Part shown: in pieces, positions 16,757 through 25,457 of the stretch
Numbering within the stretch: the first letter of the stretch is position 1
How the letters are laid out: each line of letters opens with the position of its first letter
Source of the DNA: CAZSLC01 sp964607675
GTDB taxonomy: Bacteria > Bacteroidota > Bacteroidia > Bacteroidales > UBA932
Direction of reading: 5' to 3'
NCBI GenBank assembly: GCA_964607675.1
Contig: CAZSLC010000020.1
Coordinates: forward strand, 1-34,474
Length of the DNA stretch: 34,474 bases
Notes under the pieces: generated by a model
The model's input: the letters and a program-made list of their open reading frames with translations, nothing else
Told to the model about the DNA's origin: nothing
Databases searched by the model: none
Translations under genes and position numbers: made by a program

Positions 16757-17877
16757 AATACTATCTAATTGCTGGAGAAGCATCTGGAGATCTTCATGGT
16801 TCTAATCTGATGAAAGGGTTAAAATCTGTAGATCCAAATTGTGAATTTCGTTTTTGGGGTGGAGATCTAATGAAAGCAGAGGGTGGCACATTGGTGAAAC
16901 ACTTCAAAGATGGAGCAGTGATGGGATTTGTTGAAGTTGTAAAAAAACTTGATGTGATTTTCTCAAATTTAAAGAATGCAAAAAAAGACATATTGGACTA
17001 TAAGCCAGATGTAGTCATACTCATTGACTATCCTGGTTTCAATTTCAAAATTGCGAAATTTGCTAAGAATCACAATATTAAAGTATTCTACTACATAGCT
17101 CCCAAAGTGTGGGCTTGGAAAGAATCACGCGTAAAAAGGCTCCAAAAATATGTCGATCGTCTTTTCATAATCTTCCCCTTTGAGGTTGAGTATTTTAAAA
17201 AATGGGACATCGATGCCATTTACTGTGGAAATCCACTTTTAGATAAAATAGAATCAAGTGGATGCATGATGGAAGAGAGGAGAAATTTCTTCAGCCGCCA
17301 CTCCTTAAAGGACAATCTTCCCATTGTTGCACTATTAGCAGGGAGTAGAAAATTAGAAATCAACTTTCTCCTCCCAAAGATGGTCGCTCTTGCCAACAGA
17401 TATTCAGATAAATACCAATTTCTTTTAGGGGCAGCTCCAGCAATAGAAATATCTTCATACAAAAAAATTATCGGTGATGCCAATATCAAGATAATACAAA
17501 ATGACACATATTCGCTTCTAAGGCATTCAAGGTCAGCCATTATTTCATCTGGAACAGCAAGTTTAGAAGCTGCACTAATAGGGGTACCTCAAGTGGTATG
17601 CTATGGAGGCAATCCCCTTTCGATTTTTATAGCTAAAAGATTAGTAAAGTTAAAATATATATCCCTTGCCAATTTAATTATCAACAAATTGGCTTTTAAA
17701 GAGTTAATTCAGAACGAGTGTAATATAAACACCCTCTCAAACGAACTCGATACTCTTAACAATGATGAAGAATATAGAAAAAAAATGTTCGAATCATATA
17801 GAGAGATAAGGGCCTCTCTGGGAGATATTGGTGCCTCAGAAAGAGTTGCAAAAGAGATGATTAAATTTTTAAATTGA
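16753..17877 (+). CDS. lpxB: Lipid-A-disaccharide synthase
   Basis: Glycosyltransferase family 19 enzyme that joins UDP-2,3-diacylglucosamine and lipid X to form the lipid A disaccharide, at the inner face of the inner membrane. The 374-residue product has the N-terminal AGEASGDLHGS (7-17), the central APKVWAWKESRVK block, CGNPLLD, and the C-terminal donor-binding SGTASLEAAL. Length and motifs are normal, so the cell makes lipid A and is Gram-negative. ATG overlaps the surE stop by 4 bases, and its TGA shares one base with the dapF ATG, a chain that suggests coupled translation. Confidence 0.96.
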   Translation: MKYYLIAGEASGDLHGSNLMKGLKSVDPNCEFRFWGGDLMKAEGGTLVKHFKDGAVMGFVEVVKKLDVIFSNLKNAKKDILDYKPDVVILIDYPGFNFKIAKFAKNHNIKVFYYIAPKVWAWKESRVKRLQKYVDRLFIIFPFEVEYFKKWDIDAIYCGNPLLDKIESSGCMMEERRNFFSRHSLKDNLPIVALLAGSRKLEINFLLPKMVALANRYSDKYQFLLGAAPAIEISSYKKIIGDANIKIIQNDTYSLLRHSRSAIISSGTASLEAALIGVPQVVCYGGNPLSIFIAKRLVKLKYISLANLIINKLAFKELIQNECNINTLSNELDTLNNDEEYRKKMFESYREIRASLGDIGASERVAKEMIKFLN

Positions 17878-18698
17878 TGAAACTATATAAATATCAAGGA
17901 GCAGGCAATGACTTCGTCATAGTTGATAACAGAAATGACAGTATAAAATTATCTGATTCACAAATAAGATTGTTGTGTGATAGGAGATATGGCATAGGAG
18001 CTGACGGTCTGATGCTTTTATGTAAAAGCGAAAATGATAACTATGATTTTAGAATGTTATTTTTCAATTCTGATGGCTTTGAAGGAAGTATGTGCGGAAA
18101 TGGGGCGAGGTGCTTAGTCGCATTTGCCGCAAGAATGGGATTCAAGCAGTTTAATTTTATAGCACTTGATGGAGCGCATAGCGCATCCGTTTTAAAATAT
18201 TCCGATACACAATGCACCATTAAATTAAAAATTAAAGATGTAACAAATATTTACCAATACTCTCCTGATTCTTACTTTCTTGATACAGGGGTAAGCCATT
18301 TGGTAATATTTAAAAAAGATCTAAATCAATTAGATATTGACTCAGAAGGAAAATATTGGAGACACCATCAAGATTTCAATGGAGGTACCAACGTAAATTT
18401 TATTTCTGAGGAAGGAGATCATTTGGCAATAAGAACTTATGAAAAAGGGGTAGAAGCTGAAACGTACGCATGTGGAACAGGTGCTACAGCATCTGCAATT
18501 GGAGCATATATTTCAGGAAAAAAGTGCTACACCAGTGAGAATGGAACAATTCACTTCAATGTAAAGACAATAAAAGACATGCTCGAAGTGGAATTCAAAC
18601 CATCGATTATTGACAATAAAAACCAAAAATACTTAATTGAAAATGTATATCTCATCGGTCCAGCCACATATGTTTTTGAGACAGAAATATCATTGTAA
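17877..18698 (+). CDS. dapF: Diaminopimelate epimerase
   Basis: Interconverts LL- and meso-diaminopimelate for lysine and peptidoglycan. The ATG at 17877 is chosen over the preceding in-frame TTG at 17874, because it forms a TGATG junction with the lpxB stop; this gives 273 residues. GAGNDF is at 8-13, the first catalytic Cys73 in MCGNGARC and the second Cys199 in ACGTGA; both are present, so the enzyme should be active. With lysA at the other end of the window, the last steps of the DAP/lysine pathway are both represented. The 3' end overlaps convergent yggS by 9 bases. Confidence 0.96.
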   Translation: MKLYKYQGAGNDFVIVDNRNDSIKLSDSQIRLLCDRRYGIGADGLMLLCKSENDNYDFRMLFFNSDGFEGSMCGNGARCLVAFAARMGFKQFNFIALDGAHSASVLKYSDTQCTIKLKIKDVTNIYQYSPDSYFLDTGVSHLVIFKKDLNQLDIDSEGKYWRHHQDFNGGTNVNFISEEGDHLAIRTYEKGVEAETYACGTGATASAIGAYISGKKCYTSENGTIHFNVKTIKDMLEVEFKPSIIDNKNQKYLIENVYLIGPATYVFETEISL

Positions 18699-19379
18699 AT
18701 TATAATCCCTTGGACCAAAAATTGAGGTCCCTATCCTAACGATATTACTCCCCATTTCTGCAGCTATTTTATAGTCGTTAGACATACCATAGGAGAGTTG
18801 ATTGAAATTGTCCAGAAAAGGATAATTCTTTGCCTCTATAATATGAAATGTCTCCATTAGATTCTCAAATTCACCACGAATAACAGATTCATCATTTACA
18901 AATGAAGCCATTGACATAAGCCCCCTTATGGTAATTTGCGATAAGATATCTCCTTCTGTATTATTAATCGAATCGAGGAGAGATATGAGTTCTTCCCTCG
19001 AAAACCCTTGTTTAGTCTCCTCTTTAGCTATATGCATCTCCAAAAGAATCTCTGAATGGCAACCCTCCTTTTTGCAATACTTAACTATTTCATAAAATAG
19101 CTTTTCAGAGTCAACTGAATGTATTAAATAGGCATATGGGACAACCATTTTAATTTTATTGCTCTGTAAGTGTCCAATAAAATGCCATTCAATGTCTTTA
19201 GGAAGGGCCAAGGCCTTCATTTGCAATTCTTGTGGTCTATTCTCCCCAAACGCCCTTTGTCCAATATTATAAGCCTCTAAAATATTTTCAATAGGTTTAT
19301 ATTTAGACACTGCCACCAACTTGACAGTTGATGGCAGGTTTTTTTTGATCATTTCAATATTATGAGAAATTGTTCCCAC
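18690..19379 (-). CDS. YggS/PROSC-type pyridoxal phosphate homeostasis protein
   Basis: A 229-residue cytoplasmic protein with the alanine-racemase-like N-terminal fold but no racemase dimer domain. The PLP-binding Lys26 is in AVSKYKP, followed by the conserved FGENRPQE and WHFIGHLQSNK blocks and, near the C terminus, SYGMSNDYKIA and GSNIVRIG. Members keep free PLP in balance and affect amino-acid metabolism. It is the last gene of a minus-strand unit, 8 bases after yidC, and ends 9 bases inside dapF. Length and motifs are normal. Confidence 0.95.
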   Translation of the reverse strand: MGTISHNIEMIKKNLPSTVKLVAVSKYKPIENILEAYNIGQRAFGENRPQELQMKALALPKDIEWHFIGHLQSNKIKMVVPYAYLIHSVDSEKLFYEIVKYCKKEGCHSEILLEMHIAKEETKQGFSREELISLLDSINNTEGDILSQITIRGLMSMASFVNDESVIRGEFENLMETFHIIEAKNYPFLDNFNQLSYGMSNDYKIAAEMGSNIVRIGTSIFGPRDYNLQ

Positions 19380-19387
19380 GACTATCG

Positions 19388-21262
19388 TTACCTCCTTTTT
19401 TGTTGCTTCATCGCCTCTTGTTGAGCTTTTGCAGCCGCCTCAAGTCTCTGTTGGAATTTAGATTTGGGCTTAACTGCGGCTTTCGCAGAATTCTCTTTTA
19501 GTTTTGCAAATATCTTCTCTTCATCAACAAAATATTTACGTATCACCCAAGTTTGAAGCATCGTAAATATATTTGACAGCATATAATAGTAACTCAAACC
19601 ACTAGAGAAATTGTTACACAAAACCAACATGAAAACTGGCATAAAATACAATGTCATAAACTTCATACCAGCCATTTGGGGATTTCCAGACATCTGATCT
19701 GCAGTCATCTTCGAATAAAAGAACATAGAAACAGCCATTAGGATCGCAAACAAACTAATATGATCTCCATAGAGGGGAATCCTAAAGGGTAAGTCAAGAA
19801 TTGAATCGTATGTACTCAGATCTGTTGCCCACAAAAATCCCTCTTGCCTCAACTCAAATGATGCGGGGAAGAACCTAAACATTGCGAACAAAATAGGAAA
19901 CTGAATAAGCATAGGCAAACAACCTCCGAACATGCTAACTCCACTCTTTTTGTAGAGATCCATTGTCTCTTGTTGCTTTTTCATCGCGTCCTCTTTTCTT
20001 GGGTACTTGGCATTGATTTTATCAATCTCAGGCTTAAGTACCCTCATCTTGGCAGATGACATATAGGACTTAATGGTGAGGGGTGAAATTACAATTTTGA
20101 CAAGAACAGTGAGAATAAGAATTATAATTCCGAAATTGGAAATATATCTATTTAAAAAGTCGAATATTGGGATGATTATAAATCGATTGATCCAACCTAT
20201 CAAGGAACCACCAAGAGGGACAATTTTCTCAAAACCATAATCATAACTTTTTAGGGTTTTAAAGTGATTAGGTCCATAATAGAATTTAAAAGGGATACTC
20301 ACATCTGCACCACTTTTGTAAGGGAAAAGAACTTTTGATGAACAAGCCATCAGAAGCTTGGACTCATCATTCTCATCGTAAAAGTCGTATCCCAAATCTC
20401 CAGAAGTGAAATTGTCGGGTGAGAGCAATATAGCAGAAAAGAACTGTTGTTGAAAAGCGAACCAGCTAAATTTGGTTTTTATAGATTGATTTGCATTGTC
20501 CTTTCTAAGACCTAAGGTCTCTACAGAAGCATCACTGGGATACTTATATACGATGGTGGAATAATTCTTTTCATTGTCATACCCCCTCTCAAGACGAGGC
20601 ACATTCAGGTTCCAAGAGAGATCAAATTGAGTAACATTTTTCGGAATAATATTCTCCATCCCTACTAATCTGAAGTTAAAATCGAGCATATAACTATCAG
20701 TGGGGAGTGAATACGAATGTTCAATATAAGAGTTCTCAGCAAAGAACAACCTAAATACTAATGAAGAATCGGATGACTCAACCATAGAATAGGCAAATTC
20801 TTGAGTATTTATAGTTTGTGATGAAAATAGCTGAATATTAAAATTACTTGCATCCTCCTTCATCAACATCAAAGGGAGACTGTCGTAAGTCATATAGTCT
20901 TTTATTAAGACCGAGTATGCCTGAGCCCCTTTTGATGAAAAGACAATCTTAATATTATTATTTTCCAATGTATAATACTGGGCATCAGCATTATAAGAAT
21001 CTTCAAGTAATTGGTTTGAAAAAACGTTTTTATAATTATTGGTAGAGGAGAGTGCCGAATCTCCACTATTGACTATCAATCCTAAAGAATCTGCTTTCTG
21101 TGAAGCTAACTCTTCAGCATATTTAACTGCACGTACTGTCTCTATAGAATCTTGGATCCTTCGTTGTTCTTGTTGGGCAGAATATTGCCTTGAATTATAG
21201 ATACTGAACCCAATTAATATTAGACCAATCAGGGTTATACCTATAACGGTATTTTTATTCAT
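19388..21262 (-). CDS. yidC: Membrane protein insertase YidC
   Basis: Inserts and folds inner-membrane proteins, alone or with Sec. The 624-residue product has an N-terminal membrane anchor (about 5-22), a large periplasmic P1 domain (about 90-345) and the conserved five-helix C-terminal core, with SPLTIKSYMSSAKM at 393-406 and MFGGCLPMLIQFPI. At the hydrophilic-groove position where E. coli has Arg366, this protein has Lys389, keeping the positive charge. A basic tail of about 40 residues ends QQKRR and could contact the ribosome. It sits 14 bases after the DUF349 gene and 8 before yggS. Ffh, also in the targeting pathway, is elsewhere in the window. Confidence 0.96.
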   Translation of the reverse strand: MNKNTVIGITLIGLILIGFSIYNSRQYSAQQEQRRIQDSIETVRAVKYAEELASQKADSLGLIVNSGDSALSSTNNYKNVFSNQLLEDSYNADAQYYTLENNNIKIVFSSKGAQAYSVLIKDYMTYDSLPLMLMKEDASNFNIQLFSSQTINTQEFAYSMVESSDSSLVFRLFFAENSYIEHSYSLPTDSYMLDFNFRLVGMENIIPKNVTQFDLSWNLNVPRLERGYDNEKNYSTIVYKYPSDASVETLGLRKDNANQSIKTKFSWFAFQQQFFSAILLSPDNFTSGDLGYDFYDENDESKLLMACSSKVLFPYKSGADVSIPFKFYYGPNHFKTLKSYDYGFEKIVPLGGSLIGWINRFIIIPIFDFLNRYISNFGIIILILTVLVKIVISPLTIKSYMSSAKMRVLKPEIDKINAKYPRKEDAMKKQQETMDLYKKSGVSMFGGCLPMLIQFPILFAMFRFFPASFELRQEGFLWATDLSTYDSILDLPFRIPLYGDHISLFAILMAVSMFFYSKMTADQMSGNPQMAGMKFMTLYFMPVFMLVLCNNFSSGLSYYYMLSNIFTMLQTWVIRKYFVDEEKIFAKLKENSAKAAVKPKSKFQQRLEAAAKAQQEAMKQQKRR

Positions 21263-21276
21263 GTCTTACTAAAATG

Positions 21277-23160
21277 TTATTCGAATTGATTATCAATTGA
21301 TTTAATTTTATCCTCTATCTCTTGAAGCTCTTTTTTAGCCACTTCTATTTTTTTATTCAGTTCATTGATAAGAAGATCTGCATTTTTAGATGTAGCAAAA
21401 AATCCCATATTATTTTCATAGGTAGCAATCTCACTTTCAATCTTTCTAAAATGAAGTAGGAGTTTGTCCCTCTCTGAACGGACAGGTGAAATAGAAGATC
21501 CCCTCTTTGGTCCCCTATTATTATCCCTTTGAGTACGCCTTCCAGGTCTAAAATTGGGGAATGTCTCAGACAATGTATTATTGAATAATTCTTGAATCTT
21601 CTCTTTTTCTTTGAATGGAACGAACCCTATCTCATTCCATCTTGACATGAAACCACGAAGTGATTCTGCGTCTGCATCTCTGTTCCCTGAAGGAACAAAT
21701 GATTTAATCTCTTCAATAAGGGATTGTTTGCTCTTTAAATTCTCTACATATTGAGCATCAACTCCTCCAAAATTTTTCTCTTTGTTATCGAAGAAAAAGT
21801 CGCAGGCTGCTCTGAATCTACTCCAAATTTGTTCTGACTTCTTACGAGAAACTGGCCCGATTTCTTTCCATGCTTTTTGAAGTGCAATTAGTTGATCTGT
21901 TGTCTTTTTCCAATCAGTGCTATCTTTCAAAGTTTCAGCTTGTTCACAAAGGGCAATCTTCTTATCCATATTTACAGACATCTGATCCTTAAATTTGGAA
22001 TAATAATCCCTTTTCTTATTATAAAATTGGTCGCAAGCAGCTCTAAACCTGTCGTATATCTTTTGATTATCCTTTTTAGAAGCGAAACCTATAGTTTTCC
22101 ACTCTTTTTGTAAATTCTCCAACTCTTTAGAAAAGACATTCCAACTATTAGAATCTGCTGTCTCACGAGAAGCAATCTCTTCTGCTTTTTCACACAAAAT
22201 AGTTTTTGCACTTAAATTGTCCTTTTGTGCTGATTTGACTTGTTCAAAATGGTGTTGATGTTTTTTATTTATTTGAGAAGTGGCCTCTTTGAATCTCTCC
22301 CAAATAGATTCACGGAACTCTTTTTCAACAGGTCCAAACTCTTTCCACTCTTCGTGCAATTTTTGCAGTTGTGCGAAAGCACTTACAACATTTTCCTCCT
22401 CAATCAAAGCCTCTGCTTTCTCACACAATTTTGTTTTTATTTCAAGGTTCTTTTTAAAATCTAAGTCGCGAAGTTCATTGTTTATTTTAACATAATCATA
22501 GAACATCTCAACATAGTGTTGGTATGTCTCATATAGATCTTTAACCCTTGCTTGAGGCACCAACCCAGACTCACGCCACTTTGTTTGAAGCTCTCTAAAT
22601 GCTGGGAATGTCCTATTCAAATCCTCTTGTGTCTCAAGTAAATTTTTTAAATCTTCGATTATTTGAAGTTTAACTTTTAAATTATCTTCTTTTTGATGCT
22701 CTAAATCTTGCACAAACTGAGCCCTTTGTGACTTGTATTGAGAATAAATATCTTTGAACGCCCTCTCAACCGTAGCAAATGGATTCTCAATTGGAGTAGC
22801 CTCTTCACCATGAAGAGAATCCTCAACAACAACAGATTCCTCAACCTCTGGAGTGCTGTAAAACCCAATAGCTGTCTTCTCCCTCTTGAGTGCCTTATAA
22901 AATGCAGCCTTAATCCATTCTGCAAATTTATACATCTCTTGATGATCCCCTCGATTCAGCATCTCTTGAAAAACAGAAAGGATTTCATTCAGACTCTTAT
23001 TGGAAAGGTCTGCAACTGAAATTTCAGTTAAGAAAGGAACCTCTTCTTTTTCATTAATGGGTTGAACATCATTACTTTCAGTACTTTCAAGAACCTCAGG
23101 CTTAACCTCTTTCTTGAAATTCTCCTCTTGAGGAGCAGCATTGTTAATCTCTTCGCTCAT
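21277..23160 (-). CDS. DUF349 repeat protein
   Basis: A 627-residue, charged, strongly helical protein of unknown function. Start chosen at 23160 (MSEEINN); an in-frame ATG at 23202 lies inside the promoter box and cannot be the start. After an acidic N-terminal region of about 200 residues come five DUF349-like units of about 70-75 residues, each opening with a W-x5-G-hydrophobic motif (WRESGLVP, WKEFGPV, WKTIGFAS, WKEIGPVS, WNEIGFVP) and containing RFR/KAAC-type helices; these should form coiled-coil hairpins. A short Arg-rich linker (RPGRRTQRDNN) precedes a final coiled coil that ends IKSIDNQFE. No signal peptide is seen. It leads the unit with yidC and yggS. The family is common in Bacteroidetes; function is not known. 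Confidence 0.85.
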   Translation of the reverse strand: MSEEINNAAPQEENFKKEVKPEVLESTESNDVQPINEKEEVPFLTEISVADLSNKSLNEILSVFQEMLNRGDHQEMYKFAEWIKAAFYKALKREKTAIGFYSTPEVEESVVVEDSLHGEEATPIENPFATVERAFKDIYSQYKSQRAQFVQDLEHQKEDNLKVKLQIIEDLKNLLETQEDLNRTFPAFRELQTKWRESGLVPQARVKDLYETYQHYVEMFYDYVKINNELRDLDFKKNLEIKTKLCEKAEALIEEENVVSAFAQLQKLHEEWKEFGPVEKEFRESIWERFKEATSQINKKHQHHFEQVKSAQKDNLSAKTILCEKAEEIASRETADSNSWNVFSKELENLQKEWKTIGFASKKDNQKIYDRFRAACDQFYNKKRDYYSKFKDQMSVNMDKKIALCEQAETLKDSTDWKKTTDQLIALQKAWKEIGPVSRKKSEQIWSRFRAACDFFFDNKEKNFGGVDAQYVENLKSKQSLIEEIKSFVPSGNRDADAESLRGFMSRWNEIGFVPFKEKEKIQELFNNTLSETFPNFRPGRRTQRDNNRGPKRGSSISPVRSERDKLLLHFRKIESEIATYENNMGFFATSKNADLLINELNKKIEVAKKELQEIEDKIKSIDNQFE

Positions 23161-23199
23161 AATATAAAATTGGTGCGTAATTAATTTGTTTACAATTCG

Positions 23200-23207
23200 C
23201 AAATATA
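23200..23207 (-). promoter_or_regulatory. Promoter -7 box (TATATTTG) for DUF349-yidC-yggS
   Basis: The minus strand reads TATATTTGCG, a full match to TAnnTTTG, 39 bases before the ATG at 23160. It fixes the DUF349 start, since the alternative ATG at 23202 lies within the box. It is divergent from the trmD box in a 93-base gap. Confidence 0.65.
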
Positions 23208-23239
23208 CATTTATTTTTATGAATTTACTATGAAATCTC

Positions 23240-23247
23240 TATTTTTG
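23240..23247 (+). promoter_or_regulatory. Promoter -7 box (TATTTTTG) for trmD, very close to the ATG
   Basis: TATTTTTG matches TAnnTTTG and ends six bases before the trmD ATG, the same geometry as at queE. The expected mRNA would be leaderless or nearly so. No -33 TTTG is evident at the usual distance. Confidence 0.55.
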
Positions 23248-23253
23248 TAAATT

Positions 23254-23928
23254 ATGAGAATAGATATAATAAGTGCTGTACCAGATTTATTGAACAGTCC
23301 GCTCGACCATTCAATAATTAAAAGGGCAAAAGAAAAACATTTAGTAGAGATAAACATCATCAATCTACACGATTGGGGAAGGGGTAATTATAAACAAATT
23401 GATGACTATCCATTTGGAGGAGAGGCAGGGATGGTGATGATGATAGAGCCTATCTTCAATGTTATTACCCATCTTACATCTGAAAGGAAATATGACTATA
23501 TCATATATGTAACTCCTGATGGGGAATTACTTGACCAGCCAATGGCAAATTCTCTCTCTTGTGCAGAAAACATTATTATCCTTTGTGGTCACTACAAAGG
23601 GATTGATCATAGAATAAGAGAGCATTTGATCAACAAAGAGATATCTATTGGCAATTATGTTCTCAGTGGAGGAGAACTTGCCGCAGCAGTAATATGTGAC
23701 TCCGTCATAAGATTGATTCCTGGAGCTATGGGGGACGAATCATCCGCATTAAATGACTCGTTCCAAGATGAATTATTGGCTCCACCTATCTATACAAGGC
23801 CTGCCAATTTCAATGGTTGGGAGGTACCAAAAGTTCTCTTGAGTGGAAATACCAAACTTATAGAGGAGTGGCAGGAGACCCAATCCTTGGAGAGGACCAA
23901 ACTTCTTAGGCCAGAACTGCTCGATTAG
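23254..23928 (+). CDS. trmD: tRNA (guanine-N1)-methyltransferase TrmD
   Basis: SPOUT-class enzyme that methylates G37 next to the anticodon, preventing frameshifts. The 224-residue product begins MRIDIISAVPDL, then DYPFGGEAGM, and has the SAM-binding knot with LCGHYKGIDHR and SIGNYVLSGGE. All family blocks are present at normal length. The usual rpsP-rimM-rplS neighbours are absent, as often in Bacteroidetes; it is a single-gene unit flanked by divergent DUF349 and a convergent polyferredoxin gene it overlaps by 4 bases. Confidence 0.97.
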   Translation: MRIDIISAVPDLLNSPLDHSIIKRAKEKHLVEINIINLHDWGRGNYKQIDDYPFGGEAGMVMMIEPIFNVITHLTSERKYDYIIYVTPDGELLDQPMANSLSCAENIIILCGHYKGIDHRIREHLINKEISIGNYVLSGGELAAAVICDSVIRLIPGAMGDESSALNDSFQDELLAPPIYTRPANFNGWEVPKVLLSGNTKLIEEWQETQSLERTKLLRPELLD

Positions 23929-25454
23929 AACCCGAAATCATCAACCTTCACCTCTTTTTGTGAATCTTCGGAAGGAGTTTTTGCCTTTTCATGGAGGGTT
24001 AAGGGGTGTACTTTCATCGCTTTGACTGGACAAATATATTCACACGCACCACATCCGATGCAAAGATCGCCATGTACAGAAGGAATCAGCAAATCATCTC
24101 TGAAAGGGACCATCCTAATTGCTTTTGTAGGGCAGTGCTCATCGCAAGCTCCGCAATCTGTTCCATCCACATTGACAATACACTTGTTAATATCAAATTG
24201 CACCTTCCCAATAGCAGTAAGTCTCTTCTCTTCGAGAGAAATTGGAAGCAAGGCACCATTGGGACAAATATCAGAACAGGTATGACAATCATATCCACAG
24301 AACCTATCTTCATATGAAATCACAGGAAGAAATAGACCTCCGAGTCCATATTCTCCAGTTGCAGGGTGGATGATTGTGCTCGGGCAGCCCTTAATGCAGG
24401 CATGGCAAGAGGTACAATGGTCTTTTAAGTGCTCTATTCCAACTCCCCCAGGAGGGACCATTCCACCTATCTTAGATGATTCATTGAGCATTTCTCCATT
24501 TTTTCTCTTTGAAGCAAACCCTCTGGCAGCCAACATTGCAGTAACTGCCCCAATTGAAGCGATTGCCTCCCTTCTCCCATTCATTTCCAATTCAGTTGGA
24601 GGGAGAGCCTTTTTATTGTCCTTACCATATCTAAATTTGTACTCAATGGCATTGGATGAGCAAGAAGAGAGACAATTAAGACACATAACGCATCTGCTAT
24701 TGTCAATAATTTGATTATCTCCATCTATACACTCTGATTTGCAGTGTTTTGTACACACATGACACCCGACACATTTATCCTTGTTTATAGTCAATCTAAA
24801 GAGTGATATATTAGAGATATAGCCAAGAATGGTGCCAACAGGACACAAGGTATTGCAAAACAACCTTCCTCTAAAGGCACTCATAACTGCAACAATCAAA
24901 AAGAAAGCAAGTGCCCATAGAAATGAACCAATGGCAATTTTAGTTGGAGTCAGATAGAAGATATAATCGGGGAACATATTGGAGAAAACATTATTTATCA
25001 ACCTTTCGAGAGGAATAAACAAATTTGTTGCAATTCTACCGAAATTGGAATATGGATCAAGCCACAACAATACTGACAAAGAGCCTATTATCACTGTAAC
25101 AGTAACTGCAAAAATAACAATAAGCCTCAACAAAGAATAGGGCTTAGAATACTTTGTCCTTTTTTGTTTTTTAGTTTTAAAAATAGAGGCAAATCTTGAT
25201 ATAATATCTTGCATAACTCCAAGAGGACACAAAAAAGAGCAATAAACTCTACCGAAAATAAAAGTAAGAAGGATAAAGAAAATAAAAATCAACGCCCCAC
25301 CACTTAAGAAAGCTAAAAATGAAGGGATAAATTGAAAGCGAACAATGTCATTCAATGAACCTATTCCATCAGAGACAATTGAAAAAGAGAGAAAAAAAAG
25401 AATAAATACGATTAGGGCAATAGATACCCTCAATATTTTTAATGTTTTAGGCAT
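23925..25454 (-). CDS. Membrane polyferredoxin resembling a NapH-NapG fusion
   Basis: A 509-residue iron-sulfur protein. Residues 1-200 have several membrane helices (about 8-28, 41-67, 108-132, 172-195) and two NapH-type motifs, CSFLCPLG (72-79) and CNTLCPVG (200-207). Two 4Fe-4S motifs follow on the inner side (Cys228/231/234/238 and Cys255/258/261/265). Then NGRREAIASIGAV (292-304) opens a second hydrophobic segment that looks like a twin-arginine or anchor signal inside the protein. Beyond it lie four more clusters: CTSCHACIKGC (347-357), CGYDCHTCSDIC (386-397), Cys425 with CGACDEHC (434-441), and CIGCGACEYIC (465-475). PPGG before the first of these, PNGAL, FDINKCI and the closing cluster mirror NapG. 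So it probably carries electrons from the quinol pool to a periplasmic partner. It lies 3 bases after the DUF362 gene. No napA is present. Confidence 0.85.
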   Translation of the reverse strand: MPKTLKILRVSIALIVFILFFLSFSIVSDGIGSLNDIVRFQFIPSFLAFLSGGALIFIFFILLTFIFGRVYCSFLCPLGVMQDIISRFASIFKTKKQKRTKYSKPYSLLRLIVIFAVTVTVIIGSLSVLLWLDPYSNFGRIATNLFIPLERLINNVFSNMFPDYIFYLTPTKIAIGSFLWALAFFLIVAVMSAFRGRLFCNTLCPVGTILGYISNISLFRLTINKDKCVGCHVCTKHCKSECIDGDNQIIDNSRCVMCLNCLSSCSSNAIEYKFRYGKDNKKALPPTELEMNGRREAIASIGAVTAMLAARGFASKRKNGEMLNESSKIGGMVPPGGVGIEHLKDHCTSCHACIKGCPSTIIHPATGEYGLGGLFLPVISYEDRFCGYDCHTCSDICPNGALLPISLEEKRLTAIGKVQFDINKCIVNVDGTDCGACDEHCPTKAIRMVPFRDDLLIPSVHGDLCIGCGACEYICPVKAMKVHPLTLHEKAKTPSEDSQKEVKVDDFGF

Positions 25455-25457
25455 AAT

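Noticed and set aside
17874..17876. TTG as the start of dapF
   Set aside because: The next codon is ATG and forms the usual TGATG overlap with the lpxB stop, and the protein aligns well from there.
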